Positions 7,898 to 17,225 of a stretch of 64,000 nt of DNA are shown piece by piece. The stretch lies in contig NZ_CP016282.1 in the NCBI RefSeq assembly GCF_001679725.1, positions 992,001 through 1,056,000 on the forward strand. Reading direction: 5' to 3'. The position numbers and the translations under genes are program-made. The DNA is from Cryobacterium arcticum. GTDB lineage: Bacteria > Actinomycetota > Actinomycetes > Actinomycetales > Microbacteriaceae. The notes under the pieces are model-generated. The model was not told the origin of the DNA. It did no database searches and saw only the letters and a list, made by a program, of their open reading frames with translations. Positions within the stretch are counted from its first letter, which is position 1, and the number at the start of each line of letters is the position of its first letter.

Positions 7898-9676
7898 CCT
7901 ATTCGTATGTCGAACTACTTTCTCCGTACCCTCCGCGAAGACCCCTCTGATGCCGAGGTCACCAGCCACCGCCTGCTTGTGCGGGCCGGCTACATCCGTC
8001 GTCAGGCGCCGGGCATCTTCGCCTGGCTGCCGCTGGGCCTGAAGGTCAAGGCGAAGATCGAGACCATCATCCGCGAGGAGATGGCCGCGGCCGGCGCGTT
8101 CGAGGTGCACTTCCCGGCCCTGCTGCCGCGCGAGCCCTACGAGGTCACCGGTCGCTGGGACGAGTACGGCGACGGCCTGTTCCGCCTGCAGGACCGCAAG
8201 GGCAGCGACCTGCTGCTGGCCCCCACCCACGAAGAGGTCTTCACCCTCATGGTGAAGGACCTCTACAACAGCTACAAGGACCTGCCCCTGTCGATCTTCC
8301 AGATCCAGGACAAGTACCGCGACGAGGCCCGCTCCCGCGGTGGACTGCTGCGCGGCCGCGAGTTCACCATGAAGGACGCCTACTCCTTCGACTACACGGA
8401 TGCCGGCCTCGACGTGAGCTACCAGGCCCAGCGGGACGCCTACGAGCGCATCTTCACCCGCCTCGGCCTCGAGTACGTCGTCGTGCAGGCAGATGCCGGT
8501 GCCATGGGCGGCTCGAAGAGCGAAGAGTTCCTGCACCCCACTCCGGTCGGCGAAGACACCTTCGTGCGCTCGGCCGGCGGCTACGCGGCCAACGTGGAGG
8601 CCTTCCGCACCGTGGCGCCCGCCGCGATCGACTTCACCGGGTTCCCTGCCGCCGAGGTGCACGACACCCCGGACACCCCCACCATCCAGACCCTGGTGGA
8701 CAGTGCCAACGCCAACCACCCGCGCCCCGACGGGCGCGAGTGGACCGCGGCGGACACGCTCAAGAACGTGGTCCTTGCGCTCGTGCAGCTCGACGGCAGC
8801 CGCGAGATCGTCGTGATCGGCGTGCCCGGTGACCGTGAGGTCGACCTCAAGCGCGTCGAGGTCGCCTTCGCCCCCGCCGAGGTGGAGGCCGCCAACGACG
8901 GCGACTTCGCCAAGCTCGACAAGATTCCCGGCCGCCCGGGCCTGGTGAAGGGCTACATCGGCCCGTGGGCCGCGACCGGCGCGATGCTGGGTGCCGAATC
9001 GGCCACCGGCATCCGTTACCTGGTCGACCCGCGCGTGGTCGACGGCACCGAGTGGATCACCGGCGCCAACGAGGCCGGCCGCCACGTCTTCGGCCTCGTC
9101 GCCGGTCGTGACTTCACGGCCGACGGTACCGTCGAAGCCGCAGAGGTGCGCGCCGGAGACCCCGCCCCCGACGGCTCCGGCCCGGTGGAACTTGCCCGCG
9201 GCATGGAGATCGGCCACGTGTTCCAGCTCGGCCGCAAGTACGCCGAGGCGCTGGGCCTCAAGGTGCTCGACGAGAACGGCAAGCTCGTCACCGTCACGAT
9301 GGGCTCCTACGGCATCGGCGTCACCCGCGCCCTCGCCGTGATCGCCGAGCTCAACAACGACGCCAAGGGCCTGATCTGGCCCGAGGCCGTGGCCCCGTTC
9401 GATGTGCACGTGATCGCCACGGGCCGCGACGAGGTGGTCTTCGAGACCAGCGAGGCCGTGACCGCGATGCTCGAGGCCTCCGGCCGCGACGTGCTCTACG
9501 ACGACCGCCGCAAGGTGTCGCCGGGCGTCAAGTTCGGCGACGCAGAGCTCATCGGTATCCCCACCATCGTGATCGTGGGCCGCGGCGCGGCCGACGGCAT
9601 CGTGGAGCTGTGGGACCGCCGTTCGGGCGAGCGCACCCAGGTGGCCGTCACCGAGCTGGCCGGCCATTTCGCCTAA
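7895..9676 (+). CDS. proS: Prolyl-tRNA synthetase, bacterial type
   Basis: This 593-residue class II aminoacyl-tRNA synthetase charges tRNA-Pro. The N-terminal catalytic core is [10 protein letters not shown]...[22 protein letters not shown]. Motif 2 appears around [26 protein letters not shown] long insertion of roughly 180-200 residues between motifs 2 and 3 (about 210-400) is the editing (INS) domain that clears Ala-tRNA-Pro. Motif 3 [12 protein letters not shown] and a C-terminal anticodon-binding domain follow. This is the long bacterial architecture. The GTG start fits the leaderless pattern. Confidence 0.97.
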   Translation: MPIRMSNYFLRTLREDPSDAEVTSHRLLVRAGYIRRQAPGIFAWLPLGLKVKAKIETIIREEMAAAGAFEVHFPALLPREPYEVTGRWDEYGDGLFRLQDRKGSDLLLAPTHEEVFTLMVKDLYNSYKDLPLSIFQIQDKYRDEARSRGGLLRGREFTMKDAYSFDYTDAGLDVSYQAQRDAYERIFTRLGLEYVVVQADAGAMGGSKSEEFLHPTPVGEDTFVRSAGGYAANVEAFRTVAPAAIDFTGFPAAEVHDTPDTPTIQTLVDSANANHPRPDGREWTAADTLKNVVLALVQLDGSREIVVIGVPGDREVDLKRVEVAFAPAEVEAANDGDFAKLDKIPGRPGLVKGYIGPWAATGAMLGAESATGIRYLVDPRVVDGTEWITGANEAGRHVFGLVAGRDFTADGTVEAAEVRAGDPAPDGSGPVELARGMEIGHVFQLGRKYAEALGLKVLDENGKLVTVTMGSYGIGVTRALAVIAELNNDAKGLIWPEAVAPFDVHVIATGRDEVVFETSEAVTAMLEASGRDVLYDDRRKVSPGVKFGDAELIGIPTIVIVGRGAADGIVELWDRRSGERTQVAVTELAGHFA

Positions 9677-9689
9677 CCGTCGGCCCGCT

Positions 9690-10051
9690 GGTCGAGCTAG
9701 TCGAGACCTCTCACGGGGTCTCGACAAGCTCGACCGGCGTTCTTGTCGCGTCCGGTAGGGACGTCACGGGGCCTCGGGGACGCTCACCGTCGTTGGTCGA
9801 GCTTGTCGAGACCTGGTGACCGGGCCTCGGGGACGCTCACCGTCGTTGGTCGAGCTTGTCGAGACCTGGTGACCGGGTCTCGGGGACGCTCGGCGTCGTT
9901 GGTCGAGCTTGTCGAGACCTGGTGACCGGGCCTCGGGGACGGTCACCGTCGTTGGTCGAGCTTGTCGAGACCAGGTGACGTGCGTGCCTGTCGCGCCCCG
10001 TCGTTGGTCGAGCTTGTCGAGACCTCTCACGGGGTCTCGACAAGCTCGACC
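9690..10051. repeat. Repeat array 1: 19-bp core, 53-bp period
   Basis: Five direct copies of GGTCGAGCTTGTCGAGACC start at 9795, 9848, 9901, 9954 and 10006 (spacing 53, 53, 53, 52). The 34-bp spacers are nearly identical to each other. Each end of the array is a hairpin made from one forward and one inverted core with an 8-nt loop: 9690-9708/9717-9735 (one mismatch in the arms) and 10006-10024/10033-10051 (perfect 19-bp arms). It fills the 403-bp gap between the convergent 3' ends of proS and the DUF1206 gene. No gene is present; open frames across it are repeat translations of the LVELVET type. Confidence 0.9.
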
Positions 10052-10079
10052 GGCGTGTTTGTCACGCGTCGAAGCCGAG

Positions 10080-10913
10080 CTAGAGGCGGGCGAAGCGGGC
10101 TCGGAAGAAGCAGTACACGCCGTAGGCGATGAGGCCGAGACCCACCAGTACCAGGATGACGGTGCCGAACGGCAACTCGGCCAGCGAATGCAACGCGCCG
10201 TCGAGCCCGGTGGACTGGCTCGGGTCGACCGTGAAGCCCGCCACGATCGCCAGGATGCCCACCACGCCCACCGCAATGCCCTTGGCCACGTATCCGGCAA
10301 CGCCCAGCCCCACGGTGACCCGGCCGACGGTGCCTGTGGGCACCGCGAGGTCCTCGGTGAACTTCTTGGCCGCACCCTTGTAGACGAAGTAGCCGCCGAT
10401 CGCGAGCACCGCGAGTCCGGCGATCATCAGCAGGACGGGCCCGCCGGGCAGGGCGAGCACGGATGCGCTGGCCGACGAGGTGCTCTGCGATGAGTTCGCC
10501 GAGCCGTTGAGCGCCACGGTGAGTGCCGTACCGGCCACGAACAGATAGGCGACACCCTTGCCGATCTCCTTGAGGCGGTGCGCCCAGACCTTCTTGGGGT
10601 CGCTGCCGGGCACCAGGAACGCCTGCAGCACCTGCCACAGGCCCAGCGCCGCCAACCCCACCACGATGGTCCACAGCATAAAGATGCCGCCGGGGGACTG
10701 CGCGACCTGGCCGAGCGCCCCCGACTGGTCGGCGCTTCCTCCGCCCGCGCCTACGGCGAGGCCGATCGCGATCGCGCCGATCAGGCCGTGCAAGAGGCCG
10801 TTGACGGCATAACCGACCCTGGCCAGGGTTTTGAGATGGGGGTTGTTGCCGGCCTGTTGGGCGGCGCGTCCGGCGGACTCTGCGCCGGACTTCGCGGAAG
10901 AACGAGTATTCAT
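10080..10913 (-). CDS. DUF1206 membrane protein
   Basis: The protein has 277 residues with about six hydrophobic segments arranged as three repeats of the two-helix DUF1206 unit. Each repeat begins with a similar Arg/Gly-Tyr motif: LARVGYAVNGLLHG, EIGKGVAYLFVAG and GLGVAGYVAKGIAVG. The function of the family is unknown. The ATG at 10913 is chosen because it is preceded at exactly 6 nt by TACGAT (10925-10920) and gives a standard hydrophilic N-terminus. The same frame is open far upstream through nusA on the opposite strand, but that extension is a shadow. It is convergent with proS and divergent from nusA. Confidence 0.85.
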   Translation of the reverse strand: MNTRSSAKSGAESAGRAAQQAGNNPHLKTLARVGYAVNGLLHGLIGAIAIGLAVGAGGGSADQSGALGQVAQSPGGIFMLWTIVVGLAALGLWQVLQAFLVPGSDPKKVWAHRLKEIGKGVAYLFVAGTALTVALNGSANSSQSTSSASASVLALPGGPVLLMIAGLAVLAIGGYFVYKGAAKKFTEDLAVPTGTVGRVTVGLGVAGYVAKGIAVGVVGILAIVAGFTVDPSQSTGLDGALHSLAELPFGTVILVLVGLGLIAYGVYCFFRARFARL

Positions 10914-10925
10914 CGGGTTATCGTA
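10911..10925 (-). promoter_or_regulatory. Leaderless promoter of the DUF1206 gene
   Basis: TACGAT on the minus strand (10925-10920) is followed by 6 nt and the ATG (10913-10911). No Shine-Dalgarno sequence is present. Confidence 0.5.
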
Positions 10926-11075
10926 ACGAGGGAACGGCGCCTTGTGCACAAGCGGCCTGGTGAGTCCCTCCTGAAGCCGGGGTGCGGGTGACGGGTACGC
11001 CCGGAGTCCGGTACCGTAGGGAGAAGCCCGCTGCGCGGTTTCGCGGCGGCAAGATCTGAATAGAGGAGGCCGGCC

Positions 11076-12086
11076 ATGGACATCGACCTCAGCGTGTTGC
11101 GGCTGATGGAGCGCGAGAAAGAGATTCCCTTCGAGGAACTCGTGCAGATCATCGAGCAAGCAATTTTGACGGCCTACCTCAAGCACACCCACCAGGGTGA
11201 GCCACTGAAGCAGGCTGCGGAAGAAGAACCCGGAGCTCGCGTCGTCCTCGACCGCAAGTCCGGTCACGTCGACATTTACATTCCTGAGCACGACGAAGAG
11301 GGCAACATCATCGGCGAAGCCGTTGACAACCCCGACGACTTCGGTCGCATTGCCGCATTCGCGGCCAAGCAGGTCATCAACCAGCGTCTGCGCGACATCG
11401 CGGATGACGCGGTGCTGGGCGAATTCAAGGGCCGCGAAGGCGAGATCGTCGCGGGCATCATCCAGCAGGGCCCCAACCCCCGCATGATCCACGTCGACCT
11501 CGGCACGATCGAAGCGATCCTGCCGCCCGAGGAGCAGGTGCCCGGCGAAAGCTACGTGCACGGTTCGCGCATCCGGGTGTATGTCACGGCCGTCGGCCGC
11601 GGCATGAAGGGCCCGCAGATCACCGTGTCGCGCACCCACCCGTCGCTCGTGCGTCGGCTGTTCGCGCTCGAGGTCCCCGAGATCGCCAGCGGCGTCGTGG
11701 AGATCGTGTCGCTGGCCCGCGAAGCCGGCCACCGCACCAAGATCGCCGTGCGCGCCACCGAACCCGGCGTGAACGCCAAGGGTGCCTGCATCGGCGAGCT
11801 CGGCCAGCGCGTGCGCGCGGTGACCGCTGAGCTCAACAACGAGAAGATCGACATCGTCGACTACTCGCCCGACCTGGCCACCTTCGTGGCCAGCGCACTG
11901 TCGCCGGCCAAGGTCACCAGCGCCTATGTCATCGACGAGTCGATCAAGGCCGTTCGGGCCCTCGTGCCCGACTACCAGCTGTCGCTCGCGATCGGCAAGG
12001 AGGGCCAGAATGCCCGCCTCGCCGCGAAGCTGACCGGCGCAAAAATCGACATCCAGCCAGACAGCATTCTGGAGGATGACGAATAG
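11076..12086 (+). CDS. nusA: Transcription termination/antitermination factor NusA
   Basis: This 336-residue protein binds RNA polymerase and nascent RNA to modulate pausing, termination and antitermination. The N-terminal RNAP-binding domain starts MDIDLSVLRLMEREKEIP. An S1 domain follows around residues 115-180, then two KH domains (AREAGHRTKIAVRA...GACIGELGQRVRAV and YQLSLAIGKEGQNARLAAKLTGAKIDI). There is no C-terminal acidic-repeat domain, as usual in actinobacteria. GAGGAGG lies 7-13 nt upstream of the ATG. rimP, which commonly precedes nusA, is not found here; the upstream neighbour is a DUF1206 gene on the other strand. Confidence 0.96.
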   Translation: MDIDLSVLRLMEREKEIPFEELVQIIEQAILTAYLKHTHQGEPLKQAAEEEPGARVVLDRKSGHVDIYIPEHDEEGNIIGEAVDNPDDFGRIAAFAAKQVINQRLRDIADDAVLGEFKGREGEIVAGIIQQGPNPRMIHVDLGTIEAILPPEEQVPGESYVHGSRIRVYVTAVGRGMKGPQITVSRTHPSLVRRLFALEVPEIASGVVEIVSLAREAGHRTKIAVRATEPGVNAKGACIGELGQRVRAVTAELNNEKIDIVDYSPDLATFVASALSPAKVTSAYVIDESIKAVRALVPDYQLSLAIGKEGQNARLAAKLTGAKIDIQPDSILEDDE

Positions 12087-12094
12087 GGGGTACG

Positions 12095-12352
12095 ATGGAA
12101 CCCGTTAGAACGTGCATTGGATGCCGTTCGCGCGCCTCACGCTCCTCACTTCTGAGGGTCGTCGCCCAGAATTCGGACCTGGTGGTCGACAAGACCGCCA
12201 CCCTGCCTGGGCGCGGTGCGTGGATTCATCCCACCATCGCGTGCTTTCAGGAGGCCGTCAAGCGGCGCGCTTTCGGGCGTGCCCTGCGTGTGAGCAGCCC
12301 CCTGGACGCAAAACAACTAGAGAACAGGCTGACTTGGCTAATGGATAACTAA
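12095..12352 (+). CDS. ylxR: YlxR family (DUF448) RNA-binding-type protein
   Basis: This 85-residue basic protein sits between nusA and infB as in most bacteria. The family signature RTCIGCRSRASRSSLLRVV (residues 5-23) and GRGAWIHP (about 40-47) are present. Related proteins have been proposed to bind RNA or nucleoid DNA; the role is not firmly established. It starts 8 nt after the nusA stop with GGGGG just before the ATG, so it is co-transcribed with nusA. A 76-nt gap separates it from infB. Confidence 0.88.
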   Translation: MEPVRTCIGCRSRASRSSLLRVVAQNSDLVVDKTATLPGRGAWIHPTIACFQEAVKRRAFGRALRVSSPLDAKQLENRLTWLMDN

Positions 12353-12428
12353 TGAGCGGCTCGAAATGAGAACCGTCCGTTACTAACGGTCTGCCCCTTT
12401 CCGGGTGCAGGCCCGGAACAGGAGAATT

Positions 12429-15284
12429 GTGGCTGCGAAACCACGCGTACACGAGATCGCAACTGAGCTCGGTGTCGACAGCAAGGTAGCCCTTGCGAAA
12501 TTGAAGGAAATGGGCGAGTTCGTCAAGGGACCGTCCTCCAGTGTTGAACCTCCCGTTGCACGCCGTCTGCGTGCAGCACTCGAGGCCGACGGAGTCGCCA
12601 CCGGCGGCGCCGCTGCCACCCCGGCGGCACCTGCCGCCGCGAAGCCGGCCGCGACCACCACGGTCAAGCCCGGCGTCCGTCCGGGCCCGGCGCGCCCCGC
12701 CGCACCCGCTCCCGCACCCGTCGTCGAGGCTCCTGCAGCGGATGCGCCGCCCATGCCGGCCGCGCCGCTGACCGTCGCCGAGCGTCAAGTTCAGGCCGCC
12801 GAAAAGGCCGCAGCAGCCGAGAAGGCCGCAGCGACCGAGAAGGCCGCAGCCGAGGCACCCGCAGCAGCGGGCACCGAAGCCACCCCCGCGGCTCCCACCC
12901 CTGCGGCAACCGCCGGCGGCGAGACCGCCACGGCCGCCAAGCCGGGTGGAACCGTGCCGCGTCCGGGTGCCCGCCCGGGCAACAACCCCTTCGCCAGCAA
13001 CCAGGGCATGGGCAAGACCCCCACCCCGCGTCCGGGTAACAACCCGTTCGCGAGCGCACAGGGCATGGGACAGCGTCCGCCGTCCTCCGCCTCGCCCAGC
13101 AACATCCCCCGCCCTGCCGCACCCCGCCCCGGCGCCCCGCGCCCCGGTGGACCCGGCCAGGCCCCCCGCCCGACCGGCTTCGGCCAGCGTCCGGGTGGAT
13201 TCCAGCGCCCCGGTGGCGCTCCGGGCGGCGCCGGTGGCGCTCGCCCCGGCTTCACCCGTCCGGGCGCCCCTGCCGGCGCACCCGGCTTCGGCCCGCCCCG
13301 CCCCGCCGGTGGCGGCGGCGCCGGCGGTCGTGGCCGTGGCCCCGGTGGTGGAACCGCTGGTGCATTCGGTCGCGGTGGCGGCAAGAACAAGGCTCGCAAG
13401 TCCAAGCGGACGAAGAGGGCCGAGTTCGAGCTGCGCGAGGCCCCGTCGCTGGGTGGCGTCAGCGTCCCCCGTGGCGACGGCGGAACCGTGGTGCGTCTGC
13501 GCCGCGGTGCCTCCATCACGGACTTCGCCGACAAGATCGACGCGAGCCCGGGCAACCTGGTGACCGTGCTGTTCCACCTCGGTGAAATGGCCACGGCGAC
13601 CGAGTCGCTCGACGAGGCCACCTTCGACGTGCTGGGCAGCGAGCTGGGTTACAAGATCCAGATGGTCTCGCCCGACGACGAAGACCGCGAACTGCTGCTC
13701 GCCTTCGACATCGACATCGACCAGGAGCTGGCCGACGAGACCGACGAAGAGCTCGAGGTCCGTCCTCCCGTCGTCACCGTCATGGGTCACGTCGACCACG
13801 GTAAGACCGCGCTGCTCGACGCCATCCGTAACGCCAAGGTCGCTGCGGGCGAAGCCGGTGGCATCACCCAGCACATCGGTGCCTACCAGGTCGTCACCGA
13901 GCACGAGGGCATCGAACGTGCCATCACCTTCATCGACACCCCCGGTCACGAGGCGTTCACCGCCATGCGTGCTCGTGGTGCGCAGGTCACCGACATCGCG
14001 ATCCTCGTGGTCGCCGCCGATGACGGCATCATGCCGCAGACGATTGAGGCGCTCAACCACGCACAGGCCGCCAACGTGCCGATCGTGGTCGCGGTGAACA
14101 AGATCGACAAGCCCGGTGCGAACCCGCAGAAGGTGCGCCAGCAGCTCACCGAGTTCGGCCTCGTCGCCGAAGAGTACGGCGGAGACGTCATGTTCGTCGA
14201 CGTGTCTGCGAAGAACAAGGTCGGCATCCAGGAGATCCTGGACGCCGTCCTGCTCACCGCTGACGCCGGACTCGACATGCGCGCCAACCCGAACAAGGAC
14301 GCCCGCGGTGTGGCCATCGAGGCCAAGCTCGACAAGGGTCGCGGTGCAGTTGCCACCGTGCTCATCCAGTCCGGAACGCTGCGTGTCGGTGACTCGATCG
14401 TCGCCGGTACCGCCTACGGCCGTGTACGTGCGATGGCTGACGAAAACGGCAACGCCGTTCTCGCCGCGGTTCCGTCCCGTGCCGTCCAGGTTCAGGGCCT
14501 CTCGAGCGTTCCCCGCGCCGGTGACACCTTCCTCGTTATCGAGGAAGACCGCACCGCGCGTCAGATCGCCGAGAAGCGTGAAGCCGCCGAGCGCAACGCC
14601 CTGCTGGCCAAGGCCCGCAAGCGCATCAGCCTCGAGGACTTCACCCGTGCACTCGAAGAGGGCAAGGTCGAATCGCTCAACCTCATCATCAAGGGTGACG
14701 TTTCCGGTGCCGTTGAGGCCCTGGAAGAGTCGCTGCTCAAGATCGAGGTCGACGACTCCGTTCAGCTGCGCATCATCCACCGCGGTGTCGGTGCTGTCAC
14801 GGAGAGCGACGTCAATCTCGCCACCGTCGACAACGCCATCATCATCGGCTTCAACGTTCGCCCCGACACGAAGGCGCGCGAACGTGCGGCTCGTGAAGGC
14901 GTGGACGTGCGTTTCTACTCCGTCATCTACAACGCGCTCGAGGACATCGAGTCTTCCCTCACCGGAATGCTCAAGCCCGAGTTCGAAGAAGTGCAGAGTG
15001 GTATCGCCGAGATCCGCGAGGTCTTCAGCTCCTCGAAGTTCGGAAACGTCGCCGGTGTCATCGTGCGGTCGGGAACGATCACGCGAAACGCCAAGGCACG
15101 GGTCATCCGCGACGGCATCGTCGTGGGCGACAACCTGGCCATCGAGTCGCTGCGTCGCTTCAAGGATGACGTCACCGAGGTCCGTACGGACTTCGAGGCT
15201 GGTATTGGGCTTGGTAAGTTCAATGACATCCAGATCGGCGATGAGATCGAGACGATCGAATTGAAGGAAAAGCCCCGGGGTTAA
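12429..15284 (+). CDS. infB: Translation initiation factor IF-2
   Basis: The protein has 951 residues from a GTG at 12429, chosen because AGGAGA lies 4-9 nt upstream and because [19 protein letters not shown] is the conserved IF2 N-terminus; the frame is open 24 nt further upstream. A long Ala/Pro/Gly-rich linker (about 60-320), typical of actinobacteria, is followed by the G domain: GHVDHGKT near 452, DTPGHEAF near 504 and NKIDKPG near 557. Domains II-IV come after that. IF2 is a GTPase that delivers fMet-tRNA to the 30S subunit. The initiator tRNA gene is also in this window at 35.6 kb. Confidence 0.96.
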   Translation: MAAKPRVHEIATELGVDSKVALAKLKEMGEFVKGPSSSVEPPVARRLRAALEADGVATGGAAATPAAPAAAKPAATTTVKPGVRPGPARPAAPAPAPVVEAPAADAPPMPAAPLTVAERQVQAAEKAAAAEKAAATEKAAAEAPAAAGTEATPAAPTPAATAGGETATAAKPGGTVPRPGARPGNNPFASNQGMGKTPTPRPGNNPFASAQGMGQRPPSSASPSNIPRPAAPRPGAPRPGGPGQAPRPTGFGQRPGGFQRPGGAPGGAGGARPGFTRPGAPAGAPGFGPPRPAGGGGAGGRGRGPGGGTAGAFGRGGGKNKARKSKRTKRAEFELREAPSLGGVSVPRGDGGTVVRLRRGASITDFADKIDASPGNLVTVLFHLGEMATATESLDEATFDVLGSELGYKIQMVSPDDEDRELLLAFDIDIDQELADETDEELEVRPPVVTVMGHVDHGKTALLDAIRNAKVAAGEAGGITQHIGAYQVVTEHEGIERAITFIDTPGHEAFTAMRARGAQVTDIAILVVAADDGIMPQTIEALNHAQAANVPIVVAVNKIDKPGANPQKVRQQLTEFGLVAEEYGGDVMFVDVSAKNKVGIQEILDAVLLTADAGLDMRANPNKDARGVAIEAKLDKGRGAVATVLIQSGTLRVGDSIVAGTAYGRVRAMADENGNAVLAAVPSRAVQVQGLSSVPRAGDTFLVIEEDRTARQIAEKREAAERNALLAKARKRISLEDFTRALEEGKVESLNLIIKGDVSGAVEALEESLLKIEVDDSVQLRIIHRGVGAVTESDVNLATVDNAIIIGFNVRPDTKARERAAREGVDVRFYSVIYNALEDIESSLTGMLKPEFEEVQSGIAEIREVFSSSKFGNVAGVIVRSGTITRNAKARVIRDGIVVGDNLAIESLRRFKDDVTEVRTDFEAGIGLGKFNDIQIGDEIETIELKEKPRG

Positions 15285-15297
15285 TACCTCGGTGGCG

Positions 15298-15372
15298 CGG
15301 GGTCTCCGCTCGATCCCCCTAAAAAGGGAAGAGAGCGGGGACCCCTACCCCGATTCCCTTTTTAGGGGGATC
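15298..15372. promoter_or_regulatory. Large perfect hairpin between infB and rbfA
   Basis: Perfect 19-bp arms, 15312-15330 and 15354-15372 (GATCCCCCTAAAAAGGGAA and its complement), enclose a 23-nt loop that itself holds CGGGG/CCCCG (15336-15340/15348-15352). A second pairing is possible between 15299-15311 and 15333-15345 (GGGGTCTCCGCTC with GAGCGGGGACCCC, one mismatch) and would exclude the first. There is no U-tract after the stem, so a simple intrinsic terminator is unlikely. It lies in the 184-bp infB-rbfA gap and could be an attenuator, a processing site or a small repeat element. Confidence 0.6.
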
Positions 15373-15468
15373 AAGCTACGACCTCACTTCCCGAGAAACG
15401 CCAGCGTCAATTCGATGGTGGGGGAGGGCTGAAGAGCTACTGAAGTACCCACAAACTAGGAGTTCGAC

Positions 15469-15993
15469 ATGGTAGATCCGGCACGCGCTATGAAGATGGC
15501 GGACCGCATCAAGGTCATCGTGGCCAAGCGGCTCGAACGCGGCATCCGCGACCCGCGACTGGGCTTCGTGACCATCACCGACGTCAAGGTCACCGGCGAC
15601 CTGCAGCACGCTTCGGTGTTCTACACGGTCTACGGCTCCGAAGAAGAGCGCAAGGACAGCGCCGCAGCCCTCAAGGCCGCTACGGGCATGTTCCGCAGCG
15701 AGGTGGGCAAGAACATCACCGCTCGCCTGACCCCGTCGATCGAGTTCATCGCCGACGCGATCCCCGAGAACGCCGCACTGATCGACGACCTGCTGCGTGA
15801 AGCGCGCGAGCGCGACACCCAGGTGGGCGAGATGGCCCGCACGGCCGTCTACGCCGGCGACGAAGACCCGTACGTGAAGCCGCGCGAGTACGCCGCTGAC
15901 GACGACGAGGATGACGACGACACCGACGAGGATGAGGTCGCTCCGGCGCCCACCGGCCGTCACGTCGCTGACACCGAGCCCGACGCGCTGTAG
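15469..15993 (+). CDS. rbfA: Ribosome-binding factor A
   Basis: The protein has 174 residues. The first ~125 residues are a KH-like RbfA domain (ARAMKMADRIKVIVAKRLE...RDPRLGFVTITDVKVTGDLQHASVFYTVYG). It is followed by an acidic Asp/Glu-rich tail (about 140-158) that ordinary RbfA proteins lack or have shorter. RbfA binds the 30S subunit late in assembly and is needed for 16S 5' end maturation. AGGAG lies 6-10 nt upstream of the ATG. It is the last gene of the nusA cluster on this strand before the accessory block that separates it from truB. Confidence 0.93.
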   Translation: MVDPARAMKMADRIKVIVAKRLERGIRDPRLGFVTITDVKVTGDLQHASVFYTVYGSEEERKDSAAALKAATGMFRSEVGKNITARLTPSIEFIADAIPENAALIDDLLREARERDTQVGEMARTAVYAGDEDPYVKPREYAADDDEDDDDTDEDEVAPAPTGRHVADTEPDAL

Positions 15994-16057
15994 CCCTCAC
16001 TGTTGGCGCTCAGCGCGCTCGCACTCTCGGCCGTTCAGGCCGCGCGACGTTAAGCAG

Positions 16058-16088
16058 AAGGCCCCTTGACTGAGTGTCAGGGGGCCTT
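16058..16088. terminator. Terminator-like hairpin after rbfA
   Basis: Thirteen-base arms (16058-16070 and 16076-16088, one G-T pair) with a 5-nt loop are followed by TTC. It sits between convergent rbfA and galM and could serve both. Confidence 0.6.
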
Positions 16089-16097
16089 TCGCCGTCC

Positions 16098-16242
16098 CTC
16101 GGCGAGTTGTGTCTTGCCGAGTTGCCGCAAAGTGCACTCTGGGGGCACTCGAAGGGGTGCTTTGCTGCGTCTCGGCGAGGTGGGCCAGCGGTGAGATGGC
16201 AGTTGAGGCCCACTCCGACGCGCGGAGGGGCCCTCAACTGGC
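16098..16242. repeat. Inverted-repeat-rich spacer between rbfA and galM
   Basis: No gene is seen. There is a 20-bp imperfect stem (16198-16217 with 16223-16242, GGCAGTTGAGGCCC type) with a 5-nt loop, a weaker stem pairing GCAAAG-GCAC with GTGC-TTTGC (about 16126-16166), and direct repeats of CTCGGCGAG near 16098 and 16171. It looks like nested palindromic elements at a convergent 3' boundary. Confidence 0.5.
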
Positions 16243-16256
16243 ACGTCGCGTGAGGG

Positions 16257-17225
16257 TCAGGCCTCGGTGGCGGCGATGGTCCAGGCGGCGGAGTGGGTGG
16301 CGCCGGGGGCCAGGCGCACCAGGTCCTCGCCTGTGGAGAAGGCGTCGGGCGGGCAGGTCATCGGCTCGACGGCCAGGCCGATGCGGCTCCGCTCGGGTGC
16401 CGGACGGTCTGCCGTGTGCACCTGCAGCCAGGGCAGTTCCGGGCCGAAGGTCAGGCGCACGCCGGTGCCGACGGGGCTGGTCAGCGTGACGGTGGCGGCC
16501 GCATCCGTGTCGCGGGCGATGGCGGTGAAGGCGTGGTCGATGAAGGTGTCGCCGATGACCCGCGGGGTGCGGAAGTCGAACTCCGGGGTGCTGTCGACCG
16601 GCGCGACGGCCACGGGGCTGAGCCGGTCCGGCGTCACGGTGAGGTAGCTCGCGGCGGGGAACTCCAGGGTCCAGTCGTCGACGGTGCCGGGGCCCGCCAC
16701 GAGGTAGGGGTGCGGGCCGGTGCCGTACGGGGCGGTGCTCGCGCCCACGTTCTCGGCGGTCACCGTGGTGGTGAGGCCGTCGTCAGCGAGGCTGTAGGTG
16801 GCCAGGAGAATGATGCGGTGCGGGTAGCCGTCGCTCGGCACGATGGTGGTGCCGAGAGTCACGGAGTCGGACGAGCGTGCCTGCAGCGACCAGTCCGCCC
16901 AGCAGACCAGGCCGTGCAGGGCGTGCGCTCGGCTTGGCTCGGTGAGCGGCAGCTGGTAGTCCACGCCGTCGAAGGTGTAGCTGCCGTCGACGACCCGGTT
17001 CGGCCAGGGTGCCAGCACGGCGCCGCGGTAGCCGGGGCGCACCTCGTCGGCGGCGAACGGAACCACGAGATCGCGGCCCTTCCAGGTGAGACGCCGCAGG
17101 CTCGCGCCGACGCTTGCGATGGTGGCCGAGTAACCGTCGTGCTCGATCGTGAACTGCAGCCCGGAGAGCGGCAGCACCGACGCATCCGTGCCTGCAGCGG
17201 TCTGGGTCGTGGTGGCGTCAGTCAT
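16257..17225 (-). CDS. Aldose 1-epimerase family protein
   Basis: This 322-residue galactose-mutarotase-fold protein interconverts alpha and beta anomers of aldoses. Recognisable segments are NRVVDGSYTFDG, the active-site His in HALHGLVCWADW, GPHPYL in the middle (second His) and the C-terminal LAVEPMTCPPDAF with the catalytic Glu. It overlaps the end of the alditol oxidase gene by 8 nt and is the last gene of the mutY-alditol oxidase-epimerase unit. The pairing suggests processing of sugar alcohols and the resulting aldoses. The true sugar is not known. Confidence 0.88.
   Translation of the reverse strand: MTDATTTQTAAGTDASVLPLSGLQFTIEHDGYSATIASVGASLRRLTWKGRDLVVPFAADEVRPGYRGAVLAPWPNRVVDGSYTFDGVDYQLPLTEPSRAHALHGLVCWADWSLQARSSDSVTLGTTIVPSDGYPHRIILLATYSLADDGLTTTVTAENVGASTAPYGTGPHPYLVAGPGTVDDWTLEFPAASYLTVTPDRLSPVAVAPVDSTPEFDFRTPRVIGDTFIDHAFTAIARDTDAAATVTLTSPVGTGVRLTFGPELPWLQVHTADRPAPERSRIGLAVEPMTCPPDAFSTGEDLVRLAPGATHSAAWTIAATEA

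Noticed and set aside
12258..14780. 840-codon minus-strand open frame under infB
   Set aside because: Antisense to IF-2; low-complexity composition follows from the Ala/Pro/Gly linker.
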